From Orbilia blumenaviensis (lineage: Eukaryota; Ascomycota; Orbiliomycetes; Orbiliales; Orbiliaceae): a stretch of 64,000 bases of DNA. The notes under the pieces were generated by a model. That model had not been told where the DNA came from. It saw only the letters and a program-made list of their open reading frames with translations, and did not search any database. Below, piece after piece: positions 1-12,335 of this stretch. The translations under genes and the position numbers were made by a program. Location of the stretch: the NCBI GenBank assembly GCA_036872755.1, contig JAVHNS010000012.1:868001-932000 (forward strand), in the 5' to 3' direction. Within the stretch, counting starts at the first letter, position 1. Every line of letters starts with the position of its first letter.

Positions 1-3000
1 ATTGAAAAACAAAGAAAGAAAGACAGTAGCACCCGAGAACGTAGATAAGGTCGGTGTAACCTTGACCATGGTTGGAATTGCCTGGATGGGTCAACAATCA
101 TGATTGACAACAAAGCCAGGCCGGGGCTTGTCAAAGAAACTCTCCAGCAGCGAGCAGTTAGGACATCCTTGACAGGTTTTTGTAGTGGCGCTTGCGGCCA
201 GAGCTGGAGCTTACCCAGACCACATTTGCGGCTTTGGCTTCGATACCAACTTTAGTTCTCCATCGATAATATATGCATGCATGGAGTCATTCCATCTGAT
301 CTGTGGGGCCATCCACCGTCATCCACTGAGTATTTCCAGATCCATATGCATCCTACATGATTCGAAACCTGAGAATTGTGGATCCATGGAAGTGGGCCTT
401 GACCGGGGAGCTCGGCTTGCTGTGGCTTAGCGCTGTGGCTTTGGTCAAGAGGCTGCTTTCTTGAAGCGGTTGCTACAACACCCACAACGCAAAACCCTCC
501 CAATATGTGTATCTTCCCTTCGTTCTTACACTTCACCTATCATCTTTCCTACACCTCACCATCTTTCTTACTGAATACCACCCACCTCCCCTAAACTACA
601 GCAATGCCCTCAATACCACCACAGCACGAAAGCTATGTGGGGTATCATCAACCAAAATTTTAAGACTTTTCTATCAAGAGGATCGAATCATCTACCACCT
701 ACCACCATCTACACAGACAGAAAGGAAGATTCTCTCTTAGTAACTACCTAGGTAGAAAGGTCTAGAATATTATTTCCTCACAAGATATCAGCTCGTATGC
801 CTGACGAAGTTAGCAATCACACATGAAACCCAACTTTATCACCAACCACCCACACCCTCAACATGCAGACTGAACCTGTTAAGCAGCCACTAATACTGCC
901 TTCCTCTATTGCACGCATTCTATACGTATATAAGCAACTTACAGGACCTATTTGAACCGATGCGGTTCCCTACCGCATAGTCAACTATCTACGAAATATG
1001 AGTATACATGACGAGGATGTATGCTACAAAGTCGATGTCCAGTTCCGTCATACCGTTCTACTGGTGGGAGATATAAAGCTGCAACCTTCCCACCACTATA
1101 TATATACATATATAGACTGCACACACATTGATACTGCAAAGAGCAGCCGAAGTCTCCCCACTAAGAGCCTGCTTGAAACACCCCTCCCTGCCCAACAGGA
1201 GGATAAATCAAATAATATGGCGATATCCTAAGCCCCATTTCGCCCTACCGGCTATTTTGGGTCGAGGATAGCTACTGGCGATATGAATTCTGATGTCCTA
1301 CCAAATTTATATACCCTCAAGACGTGAGGCCAGCTAACGGCGACCACGAGAAACCAATACATCCAAAAAAATCATCCAAAAGTATACGACCCACTTCCAT
1401 ATTCCTCTAGTATCCCTAGCCGATAAGTTTTCTGACTTTCCTTTAGGATACCAAGACTGCTCTGGTATATCAGGCGTCATATTCCGCTTACCGTATGATA
1501 AAGGCCCCCGGGGTATATAAATAACTCCCCGCTGAGCCGAATTCAACTTCACCACTCTCTCTTCACAACCTCACCAACTGCCCAGTTACCACCTTAACTA
1601 AACAGCAAAACACGTTCCCGGTCTCCTCACATCCACCCGACCACAAGCTGGTCTTTGCCGAGGTTCTAAGACTGCTCCAAACAAGTTATTTTCACGTGCA
1701 TTAATCCTGCGGTCATCCGGTCATGGTGACAATGCCACCCAAGCGTTCAGGTTCGGCCCTCGAGGCTCCTGCTGCCAAGGGAGTGAAGAGGCCGGAGCCA
1801 ATCCGTTGGATGGGCTGCCGGCTCAGCGAAAAAGAACTAGACTCTGAACTAGACCCAGAAGCGGACTTAGAACTAGATTCAGAAGAATAATCTTCTTCTT
1901 CAGTGCCAAGGACTTCCAAAATCACCTTCGAGAAGTAAGCACAGATCGCGTGATACCGAGCTTCAAGCTGCAGGGTTGATGTTCTAGCAGACAAAAGGGG
2001 TCATTACCCTCTATATATACCCCTTATCGACACAAAGCTACCAACAAATACGAGCTGCCGAATCAACAGCATTTTCTGTAACGTTGGATGACTTAAGATA
2101 TACATCGCCGCTTTTATGGAACCAATTCGCAGGCTATAATCAATACGTGGAGTAAATCCAACGCTACAAGAATGCTAATATATATCATATACGCGAAAAC
2201 CCGCCATTCGATGATTAGAGGGTTGACACAAACGAATCATAAAAACGGGCAGGCCACACTACGAATTATGACCTATGCATCCCTGTCTTTGTTAATAACA
2301 GGACTATATATTCTCCAGATGCTATGCATGGAAGTTACCGGAAAAGGTCACCTTCGAGTCAGCTGCAGGGCCAGTTCAAAAACTCCGACTTCATGGCGTT
2401 AGAAAGCGATTGCCCTTTACGGTAGCCCCGTATATCCTTTCAAATTATGCGTCCTGCTCTGAAGCCGAATTCATACAGGCCCATAAGCACTACACTATTG
2501 CATATTCAAAGAACTCGACATTCCTGCATGAATCAAGCCGTGCCAGCCTTGTTCCATGACATACTATGAGACTACTCCATGACCATGCCAACGCCATCGT
2601 AATGCAGTCATATACATATATTGGAACACGCGAGCATATAATCCATTACAAACCCCTCCTACATACAGTTATTTTGGACGGAGGTACGAAATACCCCGAT
2701 AAAGGTAATGGGTCATGCGTCTTCTCACGCTCGTCTCAAATCTCATGGAGTCGAAGGGGTAACCTAACTCATATCCACAAGGCACTGAAAGTTACCGAAC
2801 ATACTAACTTGTAAACCACTATTTCTAAAGTTGGGGCTTCAATTAGTTTTTAGCGGCTTTTATATAATTAGGGATACTTAGATGTGTAGTCTTTGCGCCC
2901 AAGACGAGATGCAGAATATGCAGTTTTCAAACCAAAAAAAAATCACAAATTTTTCAAAACTGCATCGTTGAGCACTACATTAATACGGGACTTACAAAAA

Positions 3001-5443
3001 AATAAAATTTCTGCACATTTCATTTCTGCAAAAGTTGGTTATCCATTCAATGCAGAAAATTCAGAAATCGAAAATGCAGAAAATACAGAAATGTCGACAA
3101 ACCTGCACACCTGAGTACCAACATCCCATCTGCTTAGCGCATGATGAGCTCGAGAACCGGCAGAAGCCAACCGAACTTATCGTGAAGGATATGCAGCCGG
3201 TTTACTTGGCAATTTGTTCCTGTTCTGGCTAGATTCGAATATTCAGAGTGACACTGGTCCCCCGGAGGGGTACCAACCTCAGACAATGAAACCGAGCTAT
3301 GCCTGAGAGCCGTTGCTAATTCAAACGAAGAACTCGAGGGCCGCTTGGTGATCGCGAATGGATTTGACAAAAACCCACTATAATTATTTTTGGCTTACAC
3401 TGGAATTGCATTGATCCCGTAGTAGCTCACACAGATGGTTATCGGGTAAATTTCCCAAATTAATGGTCAATGGAACCCCGACCCATGAATACAAACGACA
3501 CCGAAATACTAGTGATGTCTATCTTAGACGCACTTCCGATTGTTCACAAAGTTGACGAACCGCCCACGGAACATCCCACCATATACTACATGCCCTATAT
3601 ATCTCATCAAATATATAAATCAGCCACCGAGACCAAATGATCTCGGGCACCAGGGAGACTATTTCGCCGATACGGTTATCGATAGTTATCGGAAACCATT
3701 AAAATGATCTCGCAACCACCAAATCCAGCTACACCCTACGATAGGACTGCAAGTTCTGAATTCACACACAGCCTCCTTATCACGATAACCGCTCCTAAAG
3801 CGCCATTTTCCGCTCTCGTAGGTGCTTATACCTTTACAATTATATATACAGATCTAAGTGACTAAGAACAAATGGACTCCAGGCCTAAGCAATCACACAA
3901 ACACAGGGTCTTCCAGCGTGTTCACGCCCCAGCGTTGGCAATACAGAGTGGCGGGTCTGAGTACCTATATATATATACCTAGGGTTCAATAACCGCTACC
4001 TATCATGAAGTATAGGTTATGAGCCCAGAACGACACATTTGAGGTCAAAATATTAAAAAAATTTTAGAACCTTGACTAAACTTTCCTTCGTTCATCAAAT
4101 CAAGAGCAGCTCAAAATAGTCGAATTACTGGACAGTACCTGCTCCGTGATGTCGAGTAGCAGTCTGACCAGAATATCACATGGTGTGCTTCTAGAATCCA
4201 GGGCGTGGAAGAGATACCTTCGAGCCACCGATGATCTGGTAGGGGCTTTCATATCATCAACCACTAACAAATGCAGAACAAATAACGAGAGGCTAGGAAA
4301 CAACCCACGAGCTGATAGAAGAAAGCCTGGTTTCCATGGTCTCGGAGAACAAGAGTATATTAATATGGAGAAGCTATGCCATATTGCATAAATATGCCGC
4401 TAGGCCGCCCGTTTGCTCTGCCGCCACCACTAGTTCTGGTTCCCATTTCTGTGTGTGTGCATGAAACTTCACAACCCCAAAATCGATAGGCGCATAATTA
4501 ATTCTACTTAGCAGCTTTGGGACAAATCTATCATTTCATTCCAAGCCCCCAATCTTAAGCTTTTCAGCATGGTATCAAATGCCGATAAAGGTCATTCTCA
4601 GCCCGAAAATGGATGATGACGCCGCAACATTGCGATTTCATACTTCGAAGAGAAATCGACTGATTGCGCATTCCGAAGGCTCAAAGATAATCATTAGATA
4701 TGGGCATAACTTGAAGTTGACTAAGTCAAGAGCATTTCCAATAGCTTCACACGCGCAAATGGAAGCACTAATCGAACACATGAGACATATAGAAGGAAGG
4801 CTGTACCTGTATATTCAAAAATATAATGTTATACATGTATTAGGACAGTTAGTATTTAGATTTCCCAATTGGAGCTATCCGGACATATCACCAACAACAT
4901 ATCCGTAGTCTCTACATCCTAATTCCCAAGAGAGGCGCTAAGGTTAGTCATTCATAGAATATTATAATAATTGAATCGCTTCCCAGTTCTTCATAGCAGT
5001 GACCAATCATACATGCACACCTATATGCAAATACTTTATACATATTTCAAAGGATTATATTTACTACCACGCTATCCACAACCCGCAGGGCTAGCCAGAT
5101 AAACATTAAACGCGCTCCCAAATAACCACTAAGCATGCACAAGTGTTCTCCGGGTCTACCGCCATTCAGGGCTATAAGCCTCCCCACGACCAATGCCCAT
5201 AGATTCCGCAATTTCAAACTTCGCAGAAAGTTTCCCACAGATGGGCATACTAAATAGATAAATAAAAATGAATAAATAGAGAGGTATATGCAGAGAAAGA
5301 GAAAAGAGATCCCAAACCTTTGACCGCATCCACATCTTCAATACCAACGAGGCCCATGTCAATTATCTGATCATCTCGACTTCCAAAACAACCAAAAGCG
5401 AATCCGAACCACAAAAAACATATCCAAGACGACTGCACCCCAA
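1..5443. other. Gene-poor AT-rich region, no supported gene
   Basis: I see no ORF with recognisable protein character or convincing splice structure in this 5.4 kb. The longest candidates (4579-4908 plus; 1713-1994 minus) are short, have no recognisable motif and are probably chance. The region has many short palindromic TATA/ATAT stretches (for example 3595-3620, 3965-3980) and an AT-rich patch near 2880-3100 with repeated ATGCAG / CTGCAT inverted motifs. It could be decayed repeat DNA, but no terminal repeats or transposase remnants could be established. The last few hundred bases would include the promoter of the F-box gene at 5444. Confidence 0.6.
2911..3096. repeat. AT-rich inverted-repeat patch built on ATGCAGAAA/TTTCTGCA
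   Basis: A perfect 10-bp inverted repeat, ATGCAGTTTT (2918-2927) and AAAACTGCAT (2956-2965), is followed by ATTTCTGCA copies at about 3008-3032 and their complement TGCAGAAA at about 3052-3085. The motif thus recurs in both orientations over about 180 bp. This could form a cruciform or be the relic of a small non-autonomous element. No target-site duplication was identified. Confidence 0.4.
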
Positions 5444-6818
5444 ATGGACACCCTAAGTAATACCCAACTGGCACCAGCCGCATGCGCCAAACCTTCTACT
5501 CCACTCCCCGGTATTCCTGACAACGTCGACTGGTTCGACGACTTCTTCTACGACCCTGGCGCGGGTACCTCCCTCTTGATCAGATACTCCAAAACCAAAC
5601 CTTCAGAAGTGATCCTAAGAGCCAGCATCCAACGTTCCGGAAAAATCACTCTGTGGTGCCACGGCCCAATCCTGCCATTCACGGCCCCACCAAACGCCGG
5701 CACCAGTCGACCACAAGTGTTCTCTCCGAACGCTCTCTCAGCACTTTACCAAAAATACATCACCCCCACCGCGTCCCCAAAAACTCCACTTCTCCCACAC
5801 CGTATATCACCCCTCGAAGACGAACTCATCCTATCCAACATCCCACCCGCCAACCCACCAATCATCCAAACCTCAACCTTCCACAACCTCCCCTCCCACA
5901 TATTCCTAAAAATCTGCAACCACACACCACCAGGCGACCTGCTAAACCTCTCCCAAACCTGCCGTTCGTTCCTCCAAACGATCTCCCACGAAAACTTCCT
6001 CTGGTTCTCAAAGTTCGAGGGTAACAATATTCTGGGAGCCTGCTTTGGTAACTGGGATCGGTACGATGCTACCAAAGATTACATGCGTGTGGCGCTGGCG
6101 TTTATAAATGGAACTACGTCTTCGAACAGGGGATACTGTGGGAATTGCTTTGAATGGCGAACGGGGCTGTACAGGACTTTTGTCGGGCCGGTTGATTTGG
6201 TGCTGTTTTGTCGGGAATGTCTGTTTGTGAGGTATCCGCAGAGTAAGTTTTTATATCCTAATTTTTTCCTTTTTCACATATATATAAATACCTACTTGGG
6301 TGTATACATAGATGTATATGCAAAGCATAAACCCTATCCATGCGTATACGTAAAAGCCCCGCACATTTTCTAACAATCCTCAAAAAAACCTTACAACAGG
6401 CACACCATTCTACCTCCCCACCCCCGCCCCCTCCGACATCCCAGACTGGCCCAACTACCTCCTCTCATGGTGCCACCACAACCGCCTCTCCCGGGGGATG
6501 ACATTCCACACAAACTTCACCCCATCCCAATTCTTGGATCTGATCAACCAAAGGAAATGGAGGATAATAACCCCCAACCCCCCTTCTCCTTCTACTACTA
6601 CTACACCGGTGAACATAACAGACATTGAAAATTCATCGGTCTACACTTACACCGTAGCCCTGCCGAACGTTAAACCTGTGGGGAAGCGGATGTTTGACGG
6701 TGGTGACTGCTTTGGGGTTTATGAGGGGAGTGTAAGGTTTGTGCTGGGGAGGGATCGATTGTTCGTTTTCATCCGGGATCCCGGTGGTCTTAGTGCTGGC
6801 ATTATCAGTAGTAGGTAG
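5444..6818 (+). CDS. F-box protein with a C-terminal CxxC pair
   Basis: Predicted substrate-recognition subunit of an SCF-type ubiquitin ligase. Two exons: 5444-6242 and 6400-6818, joined across a 157-nt intron with a GTAAGT donor and an ACAACAG acceptor (phase 1), giving about 405 aa. The ATG at 5444 is the first in frame. Residues about 146-188 read as an F-box (FHNLPSHIFLKIC, then DLLNLSQTCRSF and a Trp). Just after it are CGNC (232-235) and CREC (256-259), which look like a zinc-binding knuckle; this layout recurs in fungal F-box proteins of unknown substrate. No LRR, WD40 or kelch repeats are visible, so the target cannot be guessed. The region before the F-box is Pro/Ser/Thr-rich. It converges with the orphan gene at 7585. 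The F-box call is solid and the exact intron ends are likely. Confidence 0.85.
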
Positions 6819-7584
6819 TAACAGCGGTGCAAGTGGGAGTTAATGTCGACGTTTAAGTTCCTTCTTGTCCTGCTGCTGCAGCATACTACCGCTTTTCCTC
6901 CAGCCCTCTTTCTTCCTTTCCTTTACTTCTTCTTTTTAATACTTCCCGTCTTCCCCCCTTTCAATAGTAATACCATAAAAACATATTTCAATCCTTTCCC
7001 GTTTTTCTTTCTTGCATTCAAAGGAATTATTATCATTTATTATCCTAAGATATAAATAAAGGTATGGGGCTGAGAGTGTGCATATCAGGACAGTGATACC
7101 CACTAACCTACCATCTGCCCACTAACTACAAACCATCTACGATACATTAAAACCCAACCACCTGCATACGCCTATCAACTTAAGCTTATTGCAGTACCAC
7201 CAAACCCCCCCTGATTCGATAGGATAGAAGTTAAAATAACCTCTTTAGAAAAATTTTTAAAAAAAGAAAATATAATTCTCCCTTCCTATCCAACCTAGAA
7301 CCATAGAACCCCGAGACCACAATTGTCTCTCCATACAAGATCTCAAAAAAAACATCCATTTGCTCCAGCATGCAAGCACCACAAGTAATGAAAACGCTCG
7401 ATAAATGCATACCACCGCCCCAAACCCTCACCTTCAAACACCCCAACGCCGATAAAACCCCTTCCACATCAATCATAAAATAACATAATTATAACCCACT
7501 CCAATCAACAGCAAAATAATAACAATAATAATAATAATTTCTCCAAGCTCGAGCCCAAGCTCTCACTACACCATTCCAGCAAGG
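6819..7584. other. Convergent intergenic spacer
   Basis: This stretch between the stop of the F-box gene and the stop of the minus-strand orphan gene holds T-rich 3' UTR-like sequence on the plus strand (6890-7060) and A-rich sequence toward 7240-7280, consistent with two 3' ends facing each other. Small ORFs at 6843-7055 (plus) and 7231-7476 (minus) are low complexity or unsupported. Nothing else is evident. Confidence 0.6.
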
Positions 7585-9880
7585 TCAAAAAGTCGTACTA
7601 ACAGCCCACTTCAGCTTCTTCGCATCCTCCACCCCAACATTCATAGATTGAACCCGCCACATCTCAATCCTCTTCCCAAGTTCCGCCTTAAACCCAGATG
7701 GGAACTTCATCCCCTCCGCATCAAGCCCATTCTTCAAAACTTCAGTAACTAAGTATTAAAAAAAACCTAATCAGCGCATGCACCCCACTTATAATCACAC
7801 AAAAACTGTTGGAAACTTACCATGCCCAAAAACAAATGGTTTTCCTGAAATCGGACTGTGGGCAACCACTAACGCCCCAGAGAATCCTCTTAAACAGGTG
7901 CATTTGACTTCGAACTTGTTATTCGGGAGCAGACCGGACTGTCCGCCCCTGTTAACCGTTTCATTAATAGTGCCGCAGACAACTGTCTTTCTATCCGGTT
8001 TAAAAGTCTCCTCGTAGGCAGCTCTCTATATAACCCCCAAAACCGATCAGCCCTCCATACAGAGCATTAAAAGAAAAGAAAAAAATTAAAGAAAATCCAA
8101 AGAGCTAAAACCAAGAGAGAGAAAAATAGGGAGAAGCACTTACAGATCCCATATTCCACTCATCCTTCCACTTCGTCTTTTTATCCTCCCACAACCTAAA
8201 ACCCATAGTATCCGGAACCCCCCGCCCATTGTACCCCGCCGTGAAAACCCAATAGTTCGCCGGATCAGCCTGCAACAACGCCAACTCGGGCTCATGAGCC
8301 TCCTTGATCTGATCAAGCAATATAAAATCCTTCGGCCGCCAGGTCTCATCACAAGGACGATACACCGCTATACAATCCTTGATAATCCAATCCGCAAGAT
8401 AGACCTCTACCAAATCGCCGTCCGTTTCCTGACAGTTAACGAATGGTTCGCAGGAAACATATAGTCTGGTGGTACCCGTAGAGAGCCCAACTCGCTCGTT
8501 GTAGGCCTGGGAGGGTCGTAGAGTGCTGACAAAAATGCCACCTTCAACCCAGAAACCTGAATCGTACTCGCCGGTGTGGTAGTTGAACAGCCTGCCCACG
8601 GCTCGCAGCATCGGCGGGATAGGGTTAAGACGGAGGAATAGATAAGCAGCGCTGTCTTTTGGAAGGGTAACCGCCCCAGTGGAGCCGACTAGATGAAAAG
8701 AGTTCCAGGTGCTCAAAGGCGCAGTCTACATTTTTCGTCAGTTATAATCCTTTGAATTAAATCGTCAAGGGGACCGAGACTAATCGCCAAGTAAAAATAT
8801 AAAAGGTCACACATACCTTCGCAGTCCCATAAACATTTCCAGTCGCCTTAATCTCATCTTTCCACGGATATGGAAGTCCCATTCTCCCACAAGGCGCGGT
8901 AAAATTCGCGTTTTCGGTTTTACCATCACCAGCAGCAGTAGCAGCAGGCCCGCTCATGGGTCCATCCCCCTCTTCAGTGGCCGAAGACTCTGTCAGTGTC
9001 ATCCACGCCTCACTCCCATCATTCCTCACAGCCTTATTCGAACCTTCTTCTCGATTGTTTCCAATCGATCCTTCAGGCAAGTTAGACGCGACACTATCAA
9101 AAAAAATCACCCCCAAAAAAGGTTAGTACTTCCGCAGCAAAACGAGGAGACCAGAAGACGAAATCGAAAAGAAAGAATAAAGACATACAGCGGCAATCTC
9201 TCACCCACATACCCCTTCGCATCACAAGGATTTCCCGAAGACTTTCCAGACTGACTGTCCCCAGCGGAACTCTGCTTCCTAGACGGTTTCATATCCTCGT
9301 CCGGCTTCGCAGCCACATCTTCAACCACCGCCTTACCCATCCTATCATTCAGCTCAGCCAGCGTTAGCGACGACCCAGAGACCAGTTTCTCATAAATCAT
9401 CCCTCGAGCAGAAACATAAGTCTCATTTATCCCGCGTTGATCCAAAAAGGCCGGGTTTCCGAACGAGTAGTAACAAGGCTTTGAAACCGGGGCCCCGGGA
9501 GGTTCCATAAGTGACTTGAGATACGCAGGGTTCGGAGCCGGCGTACAAGGGACCTGGTTTCCGACGGCATTCCATACGGGCTGCAAGATTTGGCCTGGTG
9601 GAGTCTGGCTAGATTTGGTGGTGGTGCCGGTCTGAGTGTTTGCAGGCGCGTGAACAGTCAGTTCCGATAATGCTATGACCGGGCGAAGGTGTCGCCCTGG
9701 TTGATCGGATTCGCTCACGGGAGCATCTCGCTCAGAGGAAGCAGATTGGGGGGTATACTGCATAGCAGTCCCTGGGCAATCAGGAGTGGCATCCAAGAAG
9801 CGTGCTGCAGTGCAGCGATCTGGAACGCAGACTAGGCCGCTTTGATGGTGGGCAGCACAATGATGCTTTTGAGCTGACAT
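7585..9880 (-). CDS. Orphan five-exon protein, about 631 aa, function unknown
   Basis: I do not recognise this protein. The minus-strand exons fit together by phase: 9880-9213, 9093-8817, 8725-8144, 8025-7821 and 7748-7585. The introns (119, 91, 118 and 72 nt) begin GTATGT, GTATGT, GTAAGT and GTAAGT and end in TAG. The first ATG in frame is at 9880. The N-terminal third is Cys/Pro/Ser-rich (about residues 5-150) and the middle is acidic and Gly/Ala/Thr-rich. The C-terminal 320 residues look globular, with the stretch YNGRGVPDTMGFRLWED in exon 3 and paired cysteines in exon 4 (KCTCLRGF). Upstream of the ATG the frame stays open and encodes a strongly hydrophobic segment with no start codon, so an extra 5' exon giving a signal anchor is possible. 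The coding assignment is good because five exons share frame and codon character; the N-terminus is uncertain. Confidence 0.75.
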
Positions 9881-11489
9881 TGTATTCTTTTTCCCTTCGG
9901 ATGTGTATTTTAATAATCGCGTCAAAAAGACAGCTGACCCAGCGATCAAAAGCGCCAAAGAAAAGACGGAGAGGGGTATAAAGAGAAGGTTATCTCGAAG
10001 AGAATAGACGTTTTTTTCTGAGGGAAGTAGTGAAACCAAAACAGGGTTTTATCGGGTGATGAATTGAGGGTGGTGGAGGTATCGATACCAGCGATGCGAT
10101 GCGATGTAGTGAGATGAGATGAAGGAAGAGAAGAATGGACGGATCTAGGGAAATTCAAGATACGATGTATGTACCTATACTAGAGTATACGTGCATGGCC
10201 CAGACCGGCCGGGCCTATGCATCACGACCATTTGGGTCCACCGCCACACTCGAATTGAGTTGACGATTGGCAGCGAGAGGGCTGATCCACGTGGTAGTGA
10301 GACATTGACGTTTATATAATTATAAATAAATCACAGGCTGCATTGTTACTTCTTCAGAGATATTCCGAAGTCCTTCCCAGAGACACAACACAAAGCCAAC
10401 TGGGCTACGACGACAGGTCGGGTCTTTTATTCGATCATATACGGATATTTTTTATGTATACGTTGTTTGAGTAACCGAGTTAGACCCTCCTCCGCCCTTC
10501 CCATCGTGATATCAGATAAAAGGTTTTAAAGAATAATACCTACCTACCTTTATCCCCCTGTTTGGGCAAGGCACCGGCCCCATACTGGCCAACCCACCGT
10601 CACAGACGTTATCTTTTATCGTCACAGTTGTTATCATTTTATAATCAAATTCTGCGTTGTCCAGCTTCAAAATCCAACAGACCGCAAAACCGAATGCAGG
10701 ATCAACCCCCCGCACTACACTACACCACACTACACTCAAAATGCATCCCAAACCCCATCCATAATCCCAGTCCCCAGTCCCCAGTCCTGATAAGCAGCAG
10801 CTAGCTAAACCTAGGTATTCTATCTAAACCAAGTAAGTGGGTTAATTTAGCCTCTTACAATCCCCTCCTCCCCAATTGGCCCGATTTCCTCTCCCTCCTT
10901 GCTATTTTGTGCAACCCAAAAAAACAACGCCGACAATAACCGTCCACAACCCCCCCCCCCTTCTTCAACGCCGATATCGGCGAAGCCCATCGCGCGCGCC
11001 CGCGCACGCTTGTTTAATCAACATCAACCATCTTCGGATGTATTGATGGAATTGTATGACTGTGACCCTTTCTTTTTGGTGAAATCAAATGACTTGTGGT
11101 GAATTGACTCTTATTATTTTAATTCCTGAGGAGCTGAAGGGATAAGTATATAAAGAGGGTGGTGTCGCGCTGGTTCAGTAGAAATATTATCATTATCATT
11201 ACCATCATCAGCAGCATCGATTGACATCGAGAGGAAAAGAAAGTATTTCTCTTGATATATATCAATATCTCTCTCTATTATACCAGCAGCAAAAGAACAA
11301 AATAAAACAAAAAAGTCCAATCCAATCTTCATTATTTTTCATATCAATACATAACCTCTTCTCGTACTCATAACCCCCCCCTATAATCCAAATCCCCAAG
11401 AACAAATCCTCTTTCTTCAAATACACAATCCAATTCAATAAATAACATACACACACAATAAACACCATATCCAAAAAAAAAAAAACAAG
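9881..11489. other. Intergenic spacer with simple-sequence tracts
   Basis: Divergent promoter region between the orphan gene (minus) and the methyltransferase (plus). It includes an in-frame hydrophobic open stretch on the minus strand just above the orphan gene start (about 9890-10030), a run of 11 C at 10950-10960 and a CG-alternating stretch (CGCGCGCGCCCGCGC, from 10991). AT-rich leader sequence with an A-run at 11474-11485 comes just before the methyltransferase ATG. No convincing gene. Confidence 0.6.
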
Positions 11490-12335
11490 ATGTCCTCAGA
11501 AATCAAAAACACCTCCTACACCCACGAAACCTACTCCACCCACGCCGGCTTCGTCCCCCTCCTAACCACCAAAATCACCACCCTCCTCTCCCCTCAACCC
11601 CACGAGCACATAATCGACCTCGGCGCCGGCGACCTAATCCTAACCTCCAAACTCTCCCACCACTGCGCCCAAATCCTCGCCCTGGACGCCTCAAAGGACC
11701 TAATAACCTCCGGCCGCGCCTTATTCCCCCAATCCACCCATCCAAACCTCGCCAGCAGAATCGTGGACTGCCGCTACCTCTCAAACGAAAAGGATATAGA
11801 AACAGCTGAATGGGATAAAGTATTCAGCAACGCGGCGTTACACTGGATACTCCGTGATCCCACAACTAGAGATTCAACGTTAGAATCGGTTTATAAAGCT
11901 TTAAAACCCGGTGGGAAATTCATAGCTGAGATGGGAGGGTTCGGTAATATCGCTGAGGTACACGTCGCGATCACATCCGCTCTCCACGCGCGTGGGATAC
12001 CGATCGGGAAGATTAGAGATGCGAATCCTTGGTTTTTTCCGAGCGTGCAGCATATGACTGAGTTGTTGACAAAAACTGGGTTTGAGATCGAGATGATTGA
12101 GAGTGAATATAGACCTACGGAGTTGAGTGTTGAAGATGGGGATGGGGAAGGGGGGGTTAAGGCGTGGATTGAGATGTTTGGACAGAGGTTTTTGGAGCTG
12201 GTTGAGGATGTTGAGGAGAGGAAGGTGGTGGCTGGGGTGGCTAGGGATTTGTTGGAGGGTGCGGCGAGGAGGGAGGATGGACGGTGGGTTGTGGGGTATG
12301 TGAGGTTGAGGTGGGTTGCTGTTAAGAAGGCTTGA
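11490..12335 (+). CDS. Class I SAM-dependent methyltransferase
   Basis: Single-exon gene of 281 aa starting at the ATG at 11490, immediately after an A-rich leader. The fold is the Rossmann-like class I methyltransferase. Motif I is IIDLGAGDL (residues 41-49), a slightly degenerate E/DxGxGxG in which the third Gly is missing. The acidic end of strand 2 is LALDAS (about 63-68), ALHWILRDP follows the motif III region, and KPGGKFIAEMGGFG is the post-motif beta-hairpin. This arrangement resembles trans-aconitate methyltransferase and UbiE-like small-molecule enzymes, but the substrate cannot be read from the sequence. There is no signal peptide or membrane segment, so it is probably cytosolic. 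It lies alone and converges with the kinase gene; there is no biosynthetic cluster around it. Confidence 0.9.
   Translation: MSSEIKNTSYTHETYSTHAGFVPLLTTKITTLLSPQPHEHIIDLGAGDLILTSKLSHHCAQILALDASKDLITSGRALFPQSTHPNLASRIVDCRYLSNEKDIETAEWDKVFSNAALHWILRDPTTRDSTLESVYKALKPGGKFIAEMGGFGNIAEVHVAITSALHARGIPIGKIRDANPWFFPSVQHMTELLTKTGFEIEMIESEYRPTELSVEDGDGEGGVKAWIEMFGQRFLELVEDVEERKVVAGVARDLLEGAARREDGRWVVGYVRLRWVAVKKA

Noticed and set aside
4560..4908. Copia-like primer-binding-site word GGTATCAAATGCC followed by a 109-codon ORF
   Set aside because: The match to a retrotransposon PBS is short, no LTR or gag/pol motif follows, and the protein has no recognisable features.
7231..7476. 81-aa minus-strand ORF after the orphan gene stop
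   Set aside because: Has an ATG and mixed composition, but lies in the 3' flank, with no splice link and no domain.
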